This document shows, in pieces, positions 24,565 through 37,676 of a stretch of DNA of 64,000 nucleotides (the first letter of the stretch is position 1; the number at the start of each line of letters is the position of its first letter). The position numbers and the translations under genes were made by a program. Location: positions 25,500,422 to 25,564,421 of the forward strand of contig NC_079973.1 in the NCBI RefSeq assembly GCF_029852145.1, in the 5' to 3' direction. The notes below the pieces were generated by a model. The model was not told the DNA's origin. It worked only from the letters and a program-made list of their open reading frames with translations, and searched no databases. The stretch comes from Microplitis mediator. Lineage: Eukaryota; Arthropoda; Insecta; Hymenoptera; Braconidae.

Positions 24565-25823
24565 TGGATTGAGATAAATTATTATTAAATAATTCAGTGT
24601 TTTGTGTTTAGAATTCAGAAGGTTGTTATCTAGCCCTCAGACTACATCCGGATCCTTATTTTTCTGGGATCGTTAAAAAAATCTTACAGTCGCAGAGATA
24701 TTTTAGTCTACAAATAATGGTGGACGTGTCTGTTTCACTGAGTTTGCTTTGGTTGGGTGGAGCCGAGAACTAGGATATGTGAGTAAAAAAAATCTAGAAT
24801 CGTAGGGCTGTTGAAAAGGGTGAATAAGGACACTCGTCGAAATGTATCTTGGGAATAGAAAGCCTCGAAAAGGGCTAGACACACAAGCTGAGAATCTTAA
24901 AGGCACTCGGGCTGACCACTCGAGAGAGCCTCTCTCGAGGAGCTTCTCCAGAACACATACAACAGATGCAGGATGTCTGTACTCCCTTGGAGTCTACACA
25001 AACAAAGTAAACTAAAAAAATATATATATAAAAAAGCTTCGGATTTTTCAATCCAAGACCTTTCGATGTACTATGCAAACACGCTAGAGTTTTTTATTTT
25101 TTATTATTTAGAGCGTTTCTGTGACTAATGGCTTATTTTTTGGCCTCTTAAACTTTTTTTTGCATATTACACAGCATAAATTTGTGCTGCTTTAAATTTA
25201 ATAAATTTATTACTCTAGTAAAATATTAAATAAAAGATTGAAGGAAAGAAAAAATAAAAAATTTACAGAAAAAGATTTTACTTGACTTTGCATAAGAAAA
25301 ATTCAAAAACAAAAAGATCAAGCACGTGGATGACTCTTACATTTGTTTTCGGATGCTATCTCAGTAGTTTTTATCATACAACGCATATATATGTATATAT
25401 AAATGAAAACATATACATACATGTGAACTCAAGAAGCCGGATAGCTATTTTCTCGAGTGAAAAATTCTCAAAGTACGTTCTCGAGAATTATGATTAATGT
25501 GCGTCACACTAGATTTTATTTATTTATTTATTTATTTACATTTTCATTTCCTTATTTATTATTCGTACTGAGATTTTTTTTTCTTTCTCTATACTACATT
25601 TATTATAAATAAAAAAATCTAAACGGTAAACTCGAATCGTTTTCGTACTTGAATAAGAATAAAAGTGCCATTCATTTCTTGAGGATAAAAAGATAAACGG
25701 AAAGGAGCCTGGATTGATCGTGGCCATCCAACCGAGATGAGACGAATCACGAGACATTCTGTGCTGTAGTATTGTACTAGTGGCTGTAAGACTGGTATTA
25801 GTAGTAATGGCTAGAGGTTGGAA

Positions 25824-25876
25824 TAGTAGTAGTAGTAGTAGTAGTAGGAGTAGTAGTAGTAGTAGTAGTAGAAGTA
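25824..25876. repeat. (TAG)n microsatellite
   Basis: About 53 bases of TAG units with two interrupting bases (GGAG and GAAG). Confidence 0.9.
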
Positions 25877-26423
25877 CATCTCTCCTGTGCTTTACGTTCT
25901 GCGAGCGTTCAAAGAGAAGACCTCTGGCTCGAGAAATTGAATTCCTGGTTTAATTGAGAGTATCCACAGTGCTGTGGTGCGCGAGGAATGAGCCAAGATG
26001 TTGAGGAAAGCACCAAGATGACTAAACCCACAGAGAAGTGCTAGCTAGCACTGGTGGTTGTTATAAACGGATAATAAAATAATATTTCGATAGTGGGTTT
26101 GCTCTCAACTTATATCAAAATAAATGTAAACCATTTTCCTGGTTTTTTATTTGATCCTCGATCCACGACTGAGACAGCCTAAAAATGATTATCTGATAAT
26201 TCCGAGGAATGACGAGGTTGACTGCCCCGCGGCTCAATCTCCGGGCAAATTGAATTTTTGTTTCGGAGATCAAAGGCCGCAATATATTCGCTTACAAGGC
26301 CTAGGCAACCAACTTAAATATTACTATATGTACGCAAGTCAAGCGAAGAATCGAGGAAAAGTCGTGGATAGATCGGAAGTCGAGCGGTCGCGTCTTCAGA
26401 CGTTTGTACTCATCCTGTCGTCA

Positions 26424-26474
26424 TGGGAAGAGATAAGAGGAAAAGAGGAAAGAGAATGAATAAGGATCAAGATA
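26424..26474 (+). other. Candidate first coding exon: ATG to GTAAGT donor
   Basis: ATGGGAAGAGATAAG at 26424 sits in an acceptable start context (G at -3, G at +4). It continues for 17 basic codons (MGRDKRKRGKRMNKDQD, then AG) to AG followed by GTAAGT at 26475. The sequence upstream is GC-richer than average. The match is short, the peptide is purine-driven, and a donor of this quality is expected by chance, so this is only a candidate. Confidence 0.12.
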
Positions 26475-27130
26475 GGTAAGTAAAGACGTGGTTGAATAAA
26501 GAGTAAGAACTCGAGATGAAAACGAGGACGGACGCTAGAGGGGGTTAGACGTCTAGACAACCCGTCGGCCCTTCAAAGTCGCTCTACTCGCTTTTACACT
26601 GGATACAAGACTAGCAAATTTTAATATCCCTTTTCATCGACTGGGTGATCCGTCACCTGACGCTAAATATACATATATATATGCTTTTTCAGTACGTAAA
26701 ATTGTCTATCTCATCTATTTCTTTCTACTAGATCTCCCCAAGGAGTAGCGTGGCTCTTTGCTATTTTCTGAAACCGAGAAACGCTAAAGTGTATTAGAGA
26801 TGAAAGGGTAGAGAGCAGTGAGTAGTGAGACAAAGAAATTTTACAAAAGCTATATATATTATTAAGTATAAAAAGAAGGTTGCACAATCATTCAAGACAA
26901 TACTAAGAGAGTGGAGAGTGAAAAAAGACGTTAGCGACGTAAACTCGATTGCGCTCTTGCGTGAAACCATAATGAGGAGGGTAAATCTCTTTATTATTAT
27001 TTTTTTGCACTATTATATTGTTTTTTCTACACACTGCTTTATAGTGTACCTGTTCTGTACTCTGTGATATATTAAATAAAACGCACAGTAGAAGAATAAG
27101 TAGAGACCGATGAGAACGCGAAACGTAATA

Positions 27131-27660
27131 AAGTGGAGCGTGAATATCGTCTCATGCTCTCAGCCTTTTGTTCTTCTTCTTCATCTTGTTCATCTTATTT
27201 TTTCTCCTCCGTCTTATACGACACCCACATATATTTATATATATATATAGATAGGCGTTTTGCATACAACTCACAAAACTCTCAGCATATCACATCTGAA
27301 AATGCGGTCTGGTCTGGGAATAAAACGACAGCTTACTCGCTTTCTCTTATCCGTTCTTTCGGTTGGTACTTTTGCAAAGACTCTGGAGACGCTCTTCACA
27401 TCTCTCACCAGCACAACTCCGTCTTTTATCCGTCTCCGCCTCCGCCTCTGCGTCCAGTTCATGCTCTCACTCCTTTCATGCCACTCTTCACTTTATTTTC
27501 TCTCTCAATTTCTCATTCTCCTTCTTATCCTCATCCACCTACACCCACTAACTCACTCGCTCGCTCTCAGTATCCGGCTTTATAACCCACCCATACATAC
27601 CGCGGTACAAGGATGCTAGAGAGCTAGCGGCGTCGACGTCGACGTCGACGTCTCGTGAAT
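27131..27660. other. Pyrimidine-skewed block
   Basis: The plus strand is dominated by C and T between about 27160 and 27580 (TTCTTCTTCATCTTG, CCTCCGCCTCTGCG and similar). Such skew removes stop codons and keeps several overlapping frames open on the plus strand at once, so I do not call these frames as genes. Confidence 0.6.
27632..27652. repeat. (GTCGAC)n hexanucleotide tract
   Basis: Three and a half copies of the palindromic hexamer GTCGAC in an otherwise AT-rich region; each unit is a SalI-type palindrome and CpG-containing. Confidence 0.9.
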
Positions 27661-27935
27661 ACCGTCTGCTGGTGGGTGCATTGTGGCCGCACCTGCGTGT
27701 ACCATGACAAAGAGAACGAACGTGAGACTTGAAATGGAAGACACGAAATAATAAATTGAGGCGCGAGTGCATCTACAAAGACTTTTTAAATTTATTTGAG
27801 TCGTTGCATCCCTTTTTACTTTTTTTTCTTCTTCCGAGTTGTATATAAATATAATCCATTAAAAACTTAAAAAGATTTCTGTCATTATTATTATTGTTGT
27901 TGTTTCAAAGTTTATTTTTTTCCGGATGGATATAC

Positions 27936-28085
<150 letters not shown>

Positions 28086-29018
28086 TTGACGGAGGGATGA
28101 TGGGAGACTGCGGTTTGGTGTTTTCTAGGAACCGGTTCAAGTGTCCAAAGCGAAAAGGAAATAGCCAATTTGCAAAAGTGCATCGTGCTCATCCAAGCTC
28201 TTAGACTTGAGGCGGGCTCGACTAGAGAAAGATGAAACCAAAGAAGATAAAATATTAAAAATATCCGTAGCAAACCCACGCCTTAGATGGACCGAACCTT
28301 TAATTAAACAATCCTTTCAGAGCATCCAGACGTTAAATACTAAGCAGTAAGGTGTGCACGTTCTGCTTAACTTAAAATATTAAACCGCATTCTTTATGGG
28401 AACTTGCTATAAATATATTTATGCGCTTACTTTAGAGCCGAGTTTAGAATACATATTTTTATTTAATGAAATATGGAAAAATAACTCGGCTGTCTGATGT
28501 ACGAGGCCAGGTTAAAGATGAAAATTTAATGAAATTATACGTACGATCGATTTCGAAGCCCCGGGTCAGCACCGTGTTGACTACCGAGAAAAATATAATA
28601 CGTAACAGCGTTAACATTTGAATATTACGGTCAGCCCCATTTTCCCTGTGCATATAAATATACAAATCGCTTTACAAATTTATACCCGAGCCAATGCTTT
28701 TACATCGCAACAAATAGAGAAAGCAAAAATCCGATTAATCGCCCAAAGCTCCCAGTAATTATCAACAAAGTTTTTTTATTAAAAATAAAACAGGAAGCAG
28801 ATTAATGTTCCGAAGCCTCCTGAAGCTGACGCATGTTACCCAGTTGATTCCATTTAATAACAAGTATATCCTTTGGCGAGCGTGGCAGCAGTTCGATTAA
28901 AACTTTTTTCTTGCTTGCGGAGGTTTTTTGTTGTCATTATTACAAAGAACGGACTCGTGTGGATCACAATCTGTCAGTTCTCTTTACCCCGCTGTCCTGC
29001 AGGATCGGTTACAGCACC

Positions 29019-29066
29019 GGCTATGGCTATGGCTATGACTACAGCTACATCTACTGCCATAGCCAT
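29019..29066. repeat. (GGCTAT)3 tract with inverted partner
   Basis: Three GGCTAT units at 29019-29036 are followed by GCCATAGCCAT at 29056-29066, which is the reverse complement of 29023-29033, giving an 11-bp stem. The forward reading is Gly-Tyr-rich, but I see no independent gene evidence, although CCTGCAG at 28996-29002 resembles a 3' splice site. Confidence 0.7.
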
Positions 29067-32000
29067 ACATGGATACCGGAGTTCAAAAGCTCTCCGTCCA
29101 CAAAAATATATCCAGATATGAGACAAATATAAATATGAAATTTTTTCGAGGTAAAAAATAGTCTCGTGTCACAAACAGACACCCGTAAATTTTTTCATAG
29201 AAGTCGAAATGAAATTTTCCGTACTGATATTTATTTTAATAAAACGTTGTGATCTATATGTATGTCTGCATATATATGTGTGGGTATGTGTATGTGTATG
29301 GATGATATTACAAGAGGGTTGGAGTTCGGGTTGGGCTTAGCCAGTTTGCTTATTAAATTGAAATAAAGAAAACAAATAGCGATGTAAAAACAGAGTAGAG
29401 TATAGAGTAGAGTTGAATATAAAGGAGCAGTGTGTGCTTGGTGGCAGTACACACTTGGAAGGCGCCATTAACCCAACGGGCTGTTCTCACGGGCCGTTAA
29501 TATGGTTCGCGAATAATGTTTATGCCAGGCGATGCTGTTTAAAACCTCACGGAAGGAAAGGAAAATGGCGAGTTGTAAGAGGAGCTAAATGCAAGGGGAG
29601 CACACACTCTTCTATACACATAGACAGTGTACATATATATATATATATAAAGGGGTAAAATTCGTACTAGCCACTGCGGTATATTATATCCGCGAGTCTC
29701 CCGGAATTCCTCCGTCGAATCTGGCGCAGGCAGACGCACTAAATCCTCTCGCTATATATATATACGTATATCTCTTTTGCGTTTCTCTTTTTCTCTCTTG
29801 GTCCTTGCTCACTTTTATCTTTTATATTCTTATACACGGTTAAACTTTGCCAAGAATTGAATAATAAACGCACAGCCGTGAAAATTTTATGGTTTTATTT
29901 TAATTATCATCATAATGGAAAATTTATATTTGTATATATAAATGTAAATATGAAAATGTATAATTTAATTTAATTATTAGAGTGTGCACTTTGTTTAAAT
30001 ATATATATATGATCAAAATTTATAAACTCATATTCGCATGTTTATTAATCCGATTAGTGCACTCGCGCACACTAAATATATTTTAAAAATTATTAAGCTT
30101 GTAATGGACGATGGTGATTAATTAATTAGTTAATTAATTAATTAATAATTTAATGCTTAGTAGATAAATTTGTAAAATAAATATCAAACAATCAACATGA
30201 TAGTATACGTTCAGAAATAATATTTGATATATCATCAAAGCTCACGTGTCGTTAATGTCGATCAACATATTGAACAATTTCTGCAGCAACAATTATTATT
30301 GTCATTATTAAAAGCGATTTTTTGCTCGCGGATCTAAATTCACGTGATGTCTGGTTTACGGATGTCTGCATGCAGAAGCACAGAATTAATGCTGCTTAAT
30401 TTAAAACACACAGAGTTGTAAAAACGTGGAAAAAAATTTCTATATATATATTTTGCGCATCCGTTCTCAAACAACGAGCTACAAGTTATGAGAAAGTTAA
30501 TATCGTAGTCGCTATATTTGAAATAGCGAAAAGAGAAATAAGCTGAGCGCGATATAATAATACGAGGGTTGAGTAAATTCTGACCGTTCTGTCGAGCTCA
30601 TTCGCCGCCAGGGACCATGTGTATTCTCGTCCCAGCCGGATAGCAAAAAAAAATCAACACATTGCCGAGCAGATATCTAGTATTTTTACACATCATATAT
30701 ATGCATATGTGCATAAATGTATATAGATGTACTTGTACATGTGTGTCGATTAAACTATTTCCGAGGAGGTTAAAAAATAATAATAGTATATTTATTTAAA
30801 TGGATACTTATTCTGACATACAAATGGAATAGGATGGAACGTAATGTTCATCAATGACCTGGTGACTCTGGCTGACACTCGAGCAGAGTATGAGACTTTA
30901 TACTGTAACGCCACGTTTTCAATTAAAAGCATAATTACAAATTCGATGGTATGACCACAGGAATAATGCGTGCAGCACGTGCATGCGTGCTTATCTGGCC
31001 AATTAGAGAGCCGATATTTATGTCTCCCTGGTATTAAAAGCCGTGTCGCGTTTTATACTCTATCTATAGTCTGTACTGCTATATATTTGTTATATATATG
31101 TATATACATGAACGAATGGGTCTACGTGTAGAAATATACAGACAAATGCATTTACAGACTGTGACAATCAATTCGGCATGAAACTAAAAAATTTAAAAAC
31201 ACATTTTGTTATTTATTAAAACTATACATTATCATGATTGCGCAATTTATTTAAACACAGGAATTAAATTAATTTTATTAAAATCAAAAATTAATTCATT
31301 CCGTTGTGGTTTAATTAGATTTAAATTTATAGCGTAAAATATATATTATAATCATATTTTACCTAGAGTATGTGATTATAATATAATTTAATATAATATA
31401 TGAAATAGCTGTCTTATTATATCAAAGACAAAAATTTTATACTGAGATGAATCACGGGTAAGAAATAATTACAGAAAATTTGTTGGCGAATATCTGAATC
31501 ACATAACCAACCACTTCAACTTAATTGACGTCATTTACTGTAATTAAAACATTATTCCACTTAAGTACGCGTCATATATAGAAGGCGACATAAAATACTT
31601 TGAACATTTAATTTATTTTAAAATATGTGGACAGGAAATTAAGAAATAAACCGGCAGAAGCACCTGGAAAATTAAAAAAAAAAACATTAAGACATTAATG
31701 AATTCTCTTACTTTGTCCCTTCTTATTCCATTATTCTCAAAAAAAAAAAAAATTATATGTGTACATTTATATATACATATATATATTTATATATAAATGT
31801 ATTTTTATTCATGGCGTTTAAAAAGCAATACAATGGACCACGCGCCTAGCAGAACGACCCAAGTTTTATCCTCTTGACATGCGTCTCAGCTGGCATATCG
31901 AAGAAATGAAATGAGGATCCGATGTCAATGATGAAAGTAAGATAAAAAAAAAATATGTATATAATATCGTAAAGAAAAAACGAGGGCACGAGCAAAAAAG

Positions 32001-32290
32001 ATTCGGGTCCAATGTATGTACATTCAATTGGGGTCCGCCGACATCTGCGTACCGCGTGCCCAACCCGAAAACCAATAGCCTCGACCCATACATTTTATTT
32101 AATATATACACATACATACATATATCTATATATAATAAAATATGGCGCGCGCCGGAAGTTAAAACGGCGTCGGTTAGAGGTTTTCTTTGTTCAGCTACAC
32201 GACGTGCCATAAGACGTCGCTCTAAGATTACAAATTTTCTGGCTTCTTCACAACTCTTGTACGCAGAACACATCAGGACTCGGCTCCAAC

Positions 32291-32320
32291 ACCAGTACCA
32301 GTACCATTACCATTACCAGT
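32291..32320. repeat. ACCAGT/ACCATT hexanucleotide tract
   Basis: Five consecutive six-base units: ACCAGT twice, ACCATT twice, ACCAGT once. Confidence 0.85.
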
Positions 32321-32731
32321 GCCAACACAGTAGCACTCATGTCACTGTTTAGTTATTATATTGTGAGTATTTATTGAAAGAAACGGTCGGCACGTACGCG
32401 AGTCTCACACCAGTTCCTTTCGAATGCTAATGCCTTTCTTTTATTTTATAAATATTTTTTCACTGCTCAAAATAACTTAAGCCAGCTAAATATTCATCCC
32501 ACGATAGATAACATTTTTTAAAAATCCAATACACGTACACTAATAATAATATTCAAACTACACAGCGCGAACGATTTCAGCGCGTAAATATATTTGTATG
32601 TTAAATACAAATGTTAAGAGCACAAGCTCAGTTTGACATACTTGAATAGAAAGTTTTTAAGAGCTCGGAAAATTCACTGTATAATTACAATGAGTAACTA
32701 CTCGACTAGGATGTAACTTGATGTTAGCTGA

Positions 32732-32745
32732 AAATAATAACAATA

Positions 32746-32790
<45 letters not shown>
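32732..32790. repeat. (AAT)n microsatellite
   Basis: About 59 bases of AAT units with two imperfect units near the left edge (AAC and AGT). Confidence 0.9.
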
Positions 32791-33370
32791 TTAAAGCAGA
32801 TCTTGAGACTACGAGTGTAATTATGAATCGTACATTGCTCCCTGCATCCTTTACTTTCTTGTACGTTTATATACAAGTGAGAATTTAACGTGTGTTGTAT
32901 AGTCTGTATAACTCTCACACACGGTAGATTTCTTGTACGTGTGTGTACCTGGATGACCCGCCACCGATCAACGGTTCAAACCGGTTTCTCCTGTCGTTTA
33001 GCGTATGCTTCTTCGATGTACAAGCTGGGATCTATAGTTGATGGTACTAAACTTTTATAACCTTTTAAATCCTGCCGAGTTATTTACAAATATTCTCATT
33101 TGAAATTTTTGGTGGAGTGACAAGTAAATTTTTTGGCACAAAAAAAGTGGAAACCTCGGGATCATTGGGCGAATTTTGCTATTCCTTTGGAAAATCGAGC
33201 AAAAAAAAAATTTTTTCATGGGTTTTTTTGACTGAAAAATAATAAAGATGTACGAAGACACATTTATTATAAATTGTTTGTTGATAAATTTCATAAACAG
33301 AGTTAGTGATGCCACAGATGGTGAGGGAAGCGAATATCTGGGAGCAAAGGTTTCAATAATGTAATATAAC
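32791..33370. other. Non-coding sequence
   Basis: No gene is supported. The minus-strand frame starting with an ATG at 33462 begins inside the island described next and soon loses coding character downstream. Confidence 0.55.
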
Positions 33371-33538
33371 TCAGGTGGATGGAGTATAAAGCAACCAACC
33401 CATAAGTATAATCTTATAGCTCTTGCACGGTAGTATAAGACACGATCTTCTCCTATAACCATCTTCGGAGGCTTTCAGATCGTCTAGTAGCTCTGCGATT
33501 ACCTTGAGCTCTTCCAGTACCTGGAGAAGGGCAGAAGC
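33371..33538 (-). other. Exon-like island with a leucine-heptad helix in one frame
   Basis: On the minus strand a 55-codon frame without ATG reads ALLQVLEELKVIAELLDDLK near its start. Hydrophobic residues follow a 3-4-3-4 spacing (L4, V7, L11, I14, L18, L21), as in an amphipathic helix. CTTCTGCCCTTCTCCAG at 33537-33521 is a good-looking 3' splice site, which would leave the helix mostly in the exon. A second frame is open across the same island, and no matching donor or partner exon is clear. I recognise no family. It may be a true exon, a fragment of an old retroelement, or chance. Confidence 0.2.
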
Positions 33539-36500
33539 CTAGGGCACCGGGTCATCGCTCCCAGATTACACTGAGTTAACGTAATCCCATTGGCCGAGCT
33601 AAAGGATTTCTCCACACTCTTAGCTCCGTGCCACGAGTTAGTTCCTACAAATCCTGATTATCTAAACACTCGAAATCCAAGATGGAATCAAACGGCTGTT
33701 TATTTCACTCCATCCCGTCTATGAAGCTTATTGTCATTCATTTTTAATAATACCACCTTCTTTACCATAAATTAAATTAACTACCAGCTCATAATCTCAT
33801 TATATTTATCTCGCTATATATATTCTCTATCCGATGAATTATTCAGGTATACTTTCGATGTCATATTTTCGAACACACTTAATATTTAAATTAAATTTTG
33901 ATGAGAAAAAATATTGTATATAAATATCTAATATAATATATCAAATATATACCTATAATAAACAATTTATTTTCAACAATACATCGTACGCTAAGCTTTA
34001 CTTTTTTTTTAACTTTTGTAATTAAAAACAATTATACTTCATCGTACAGTACAAACGTGTGTTGTATTTAGTCTCATATGCCCACGTCAATCGAGCTTTA
34101 CTCTTATTCAGCAATTCATAGTCTTTCTTTTAGTCTACACTCTTTGAATACTCCTATAGACTTTTTAATACCGCACACGTACATGAACATAAAGACACAC
34201 ATACATATATATATTAATGTGTGTATGAGGCTTTAGTATACTCATGAAAGCGAACCTATTATAACGAAACTATTAGATGCACCTCGAAGCCGCGGGCAAT
34301 TTCTAAAAACCTATTAACAAGCTGCCCACCTATCAAGCGCATACGTCCCGCCGAGGAATATAAACTCACTACACTGCCCCTTTTTCGACGTTATATTCCA
34401 CCCCCTCGAGTCCTGGGGGATCGACGCTTCTAGCTATACTTCTATCCATACTTCTCTTTTTACTTTCTCTCTATGAACATGCACGTACTCACCCCTTCAC
34501 ACTTCGTACCTAATACCCGAAAGCCTCCATAGGATATCGAGTGTACAGTGTCTGCATAACGAGTATACAGCCCACAGTCCACAGCGCTCTCATTCACTCC
34601 ATTATTATCCATAAATTCGAGAGTTCGAGTCTCCCGGCCTCGAAGATTTAATATACTGTCCTCCCGCGAGAGAAACTAATTACCGCGGTGCTTTTAAATC
34701 CGCGCGCCACCACGTACTCTGTCTAGGGTCCACTGATTCTCTCGCTGTTGGCGCTGCCGACGACACGTTTGCTGTATATCCACAGTCAAGTGGAAAACGA
34801 ATCACAATTATTTTATATATGTGTATGTATATTTATACATATATATGTACACGAACATCAGTAACCGTAGGTGGTAGTTTTTATTGAAAGGTTCAAAGCT
34901 CTTTGAAACGAGTAAATGACCTTCATCTACTCGTTGCTTATTTTCTGTGTAAAACTTCACTTTATTATTATTATATATATATATATTTTTTTTATCATAG
35001 TGATGTAAAAAAAAATATTCAGCTGTTAAGCTCAGACTTATAAAAGAAAAAAAACGAAGCTGGGTAAAAAAAATAATTAAAATCCGGATTTTCTACTGGC
35101 TGGAGCTTAATAAACGCGATTCGTCTGATGGAATAACATACATCACTAATAGCAGGACCTAGAATACAAAGCGCACAATAATTTTCTCGTTCATAAAATT
35201 CTCATTGTCTTGGCACTGGTGCAGTGTTTATAGGAAAAGACAACTGCAATGATGACACTACTCGTCGTCGAGGTAAAAGCGAAAATAAAATGATAAAAAG
35301 ATGAAGAAAAATATAAGCGTCTATCTCGTGGAATAATAGGTTGGTGTGTGCGAGGAGTTGTTACAGTGGTACTTATACTTATACCGAGACCAGAAACAGA
35401 GACAGAAACAGAGACCGAGACAGAGAAAGAAACTTTTTAAACGGCGAATGTGAGTTGGAATATTGAAGTTATAATTTCCCGTATTACCTAGTGAAATCGG
35501 TTGAAACGATTCTCTGACTGCTTTGCTACACTACGGCATCAGTATATGTGTCTATTATACATCCGTACATACGTGCTCGTGCCAGTGCCAGAGAGAGAAG
35601 AGAGAATAGAGTGGCACCTCTAACCAGCACTCGAGAAAATCACCGCCTGTAACTTTAATTTCTCGATTATCCTGCATTGCCCTGTTAGAAGGTTATTGCA
35701 CACGGATATAACCAGATATAGCACAAATACACACTACAGGCGTGTAGGTGAGCTCTGCAACTATGTGAAGGTAGAACACAAAAGTATCATCATCCTCCTC
35801 TCATTTTCTTTGTGATTGCGTTCACTTTTCTCTTTCCTGTATCATCTGCACATATATATACATATACATATGTCTAGAGAAGTATATAGTCTATGCATTC
35901 AGAATTTGATGGCGAAATTCTCGTACAAGAAATCGACGGCAATAATTGTTTGCTCTTTCATAGATATCGACATTGAATTCTGTTCATCTTGTTCTCGGCT
36001 GGTCATTCTCTTTAAGCTCTTATCGGCGTGTCTTAATGCAATGGAATTGTTTGGAGTGGGTAAGAACATTGAAAGGTTTCAGACTACAGTATCGCAGTAG
36101 CCAGTCTGATGCAGATTAGATTGCCTTCGAGGAAGAAAATTAAACCAGCGATTCCGATTATTGGCTCATTGCACACCAACGAGCTCGACGGTTTCTCAAT
36201 TAAATGTCTGATCTCGAGATAATCTACAAAAACAATCGGTGCATTAGATTGTATTGTTTTAAAGCGGGATTTTTTATTTTCTCGGAGAAATAGAGTTCAA
36301 GTTTTAAAGATTTCATGTACTACGGAGCTTACATTTTATTTTCCAGATGTAGATGTTGATATATTTATAGAAGTAGATACAAATGTCTGGTGATATTTTG
36401 CATAACATCTGGTTTTCAGACAAGCCGCACGTATATAGATGTATCGGATGGAATGAAAAGTTTTAAAAGTTGTTTGATACATGACAATCTTTTCAGTTCA

Positions 36501-37094
36501 CGATGTAATACTTTGACAAAAAATTTTTTTCAATTTCAAATTTATGAAATTTTCATGCAATAAAATGCAGCAAGAACTTTTTGGACGTGAACTTCACACT
36601 TTTCGAGTTTATATTTTTTAAATGAGTTTCAACTTTTAAAGTCGTTCGGGTTTCCGATAAATACTGGGGTTTAAAGTAATATTTTATCGGTCACAAAAAG
36701 TGATTTATTTAAAAAACAATTAATCTCATTTCCGCAAAACATTATTATACTCAGTTACATAATAATAGTGAGCGATACGATCTCGTGATAAAAATAAAGA
36801 ATAAAAATAAAAATAAAAAAAATAAAATAAATAAATGGCTCGAAGTAATCTATACGTCAGATCTTAAATGTAAACCCTTGAGATTGTAATCAGGAAAAAA
36901 CTCGACATCAGCATTTTGTTACCAAATATTTTCCCAGATTCCGAGGGCAGATTTCCGCAACTTGCACGGTACTATAATGTAAGCAAAATAAAAGCGATAT
37001 TGAGAATGAAAAAAAAAGGGCTGGAATAATAATAATAAAGCCGATGGAGGAAAGGGTAAGAATCAAGATACAGAATACGGACTGGTGAGGTTAG
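33539..37094. other. Non-coding sequence
   Basis: No gene is supported. A GC-richer patch at about 34270-34760 has no persuasive frame. (TA)n at about 34971-34986. Confidence 0.6.
35386..35432. repeat. GAGACA/GAAACA hexanucleotide tract
   Basis: About eight six-base units of the form GA(G/A)ACA with some GACCGA variants. Confidence 0.8.
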
Positions 37095-37277
37095 CAAGCT
37101 TGTTCGGCAGTAGTGCACACCGTGCCACAATCTCACAACAAATCCTCAGCTGAGCTCGTTTCCGGAAATGTCGACATTGCCGTCGACGTATTAGCGGATT
37201 ATACGAAACCCTCCAATGGCAAGATTCGCGAGTCGCAAGGTTTCCTACACAGTCAAGTGCCAGCGGAATCGGGATAA
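37095..37277 (+). other. Exon-like open frame of 60 codons without ATG
   Basis: A stop-to-stop frame with varied, GC-ending codons reads for example SAELVSGNVDIAVDVLADYT, and ends at TAA 37275-37277. It could be a terminal exon, with CAG at 37108-37110 or 37146-37148 as weak acceptors. No Met, no known motif and no partner exon. The surrounding sequence returns to AT-rich. Confidence 0.18.
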
Positions 37278-37658
37278 GCCAGAACGAGAAATGATGCTAG
37301 AATAACATCATAATGTCGAATCCATTTTCAATATACACACCCTCACCCTCACCCACACCGACGTCTGCATGTACATACACATGTTATCCGGGCACAATTG
37401 TCGTAGCTCAACATGCGCAATATTGGCACGAGTTAATCTTTAGCTCACTGAACAACGAGTACGTTGTAGAGACCTTACAATACTTTTACAGAAGACCTAC
37501 AAGATGACAGCTGGTGGTACACTGCTGATGTGTCTTTGATAGTCTATATAATATAATACGCACTCAATTCACCACACAATTTTTGTCAGCTCCAGTGCAC
37601 TCCAAGAGCCACCAGTACAAGTAAACCAGGGCTGAGTAGATAGATCCAGACTTAAGCC

Positions 37659-37676
37659 CTCTGCCTCTGCCTCTGC
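37659..37676. repeat. (CTCTGC)3 tract
   Basis: Three exact CTCTGC units, followed by two ATCAGC units at 37685-37696. Confidence 0.85.

Larger units (their letters stand above)
24565..27130. other. Non-coding sequence
   Basis: No gene is supported apart from the weak candidate at 26424. Contains a (TTTA)n tract at about 25517-25540 and a GC-richer stretch at about 26150-26480. Confidence 0.6.
28086..32731. other. Non-coding sequence
   Basis: No gene is supported. A minus-strand frame that starts with a hydrophobic, signal-peptide-like run (about 28279) enters the AAT tract and becomes poly-Ile, so it is not called. TTAA-repeat sequence lies at about 30117-30150, and (TA)n patches at 29633-29650, 29753-29763 and 31765-31800. 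Confidence 0.6.

Noticed and set aside
34600..34645. GAGTTCGAGTCTC, resembling a tRNA T-arm (B box)
   Set aside because: No A box, D-arm or acceptor-stem pairing upstream at the right distance.
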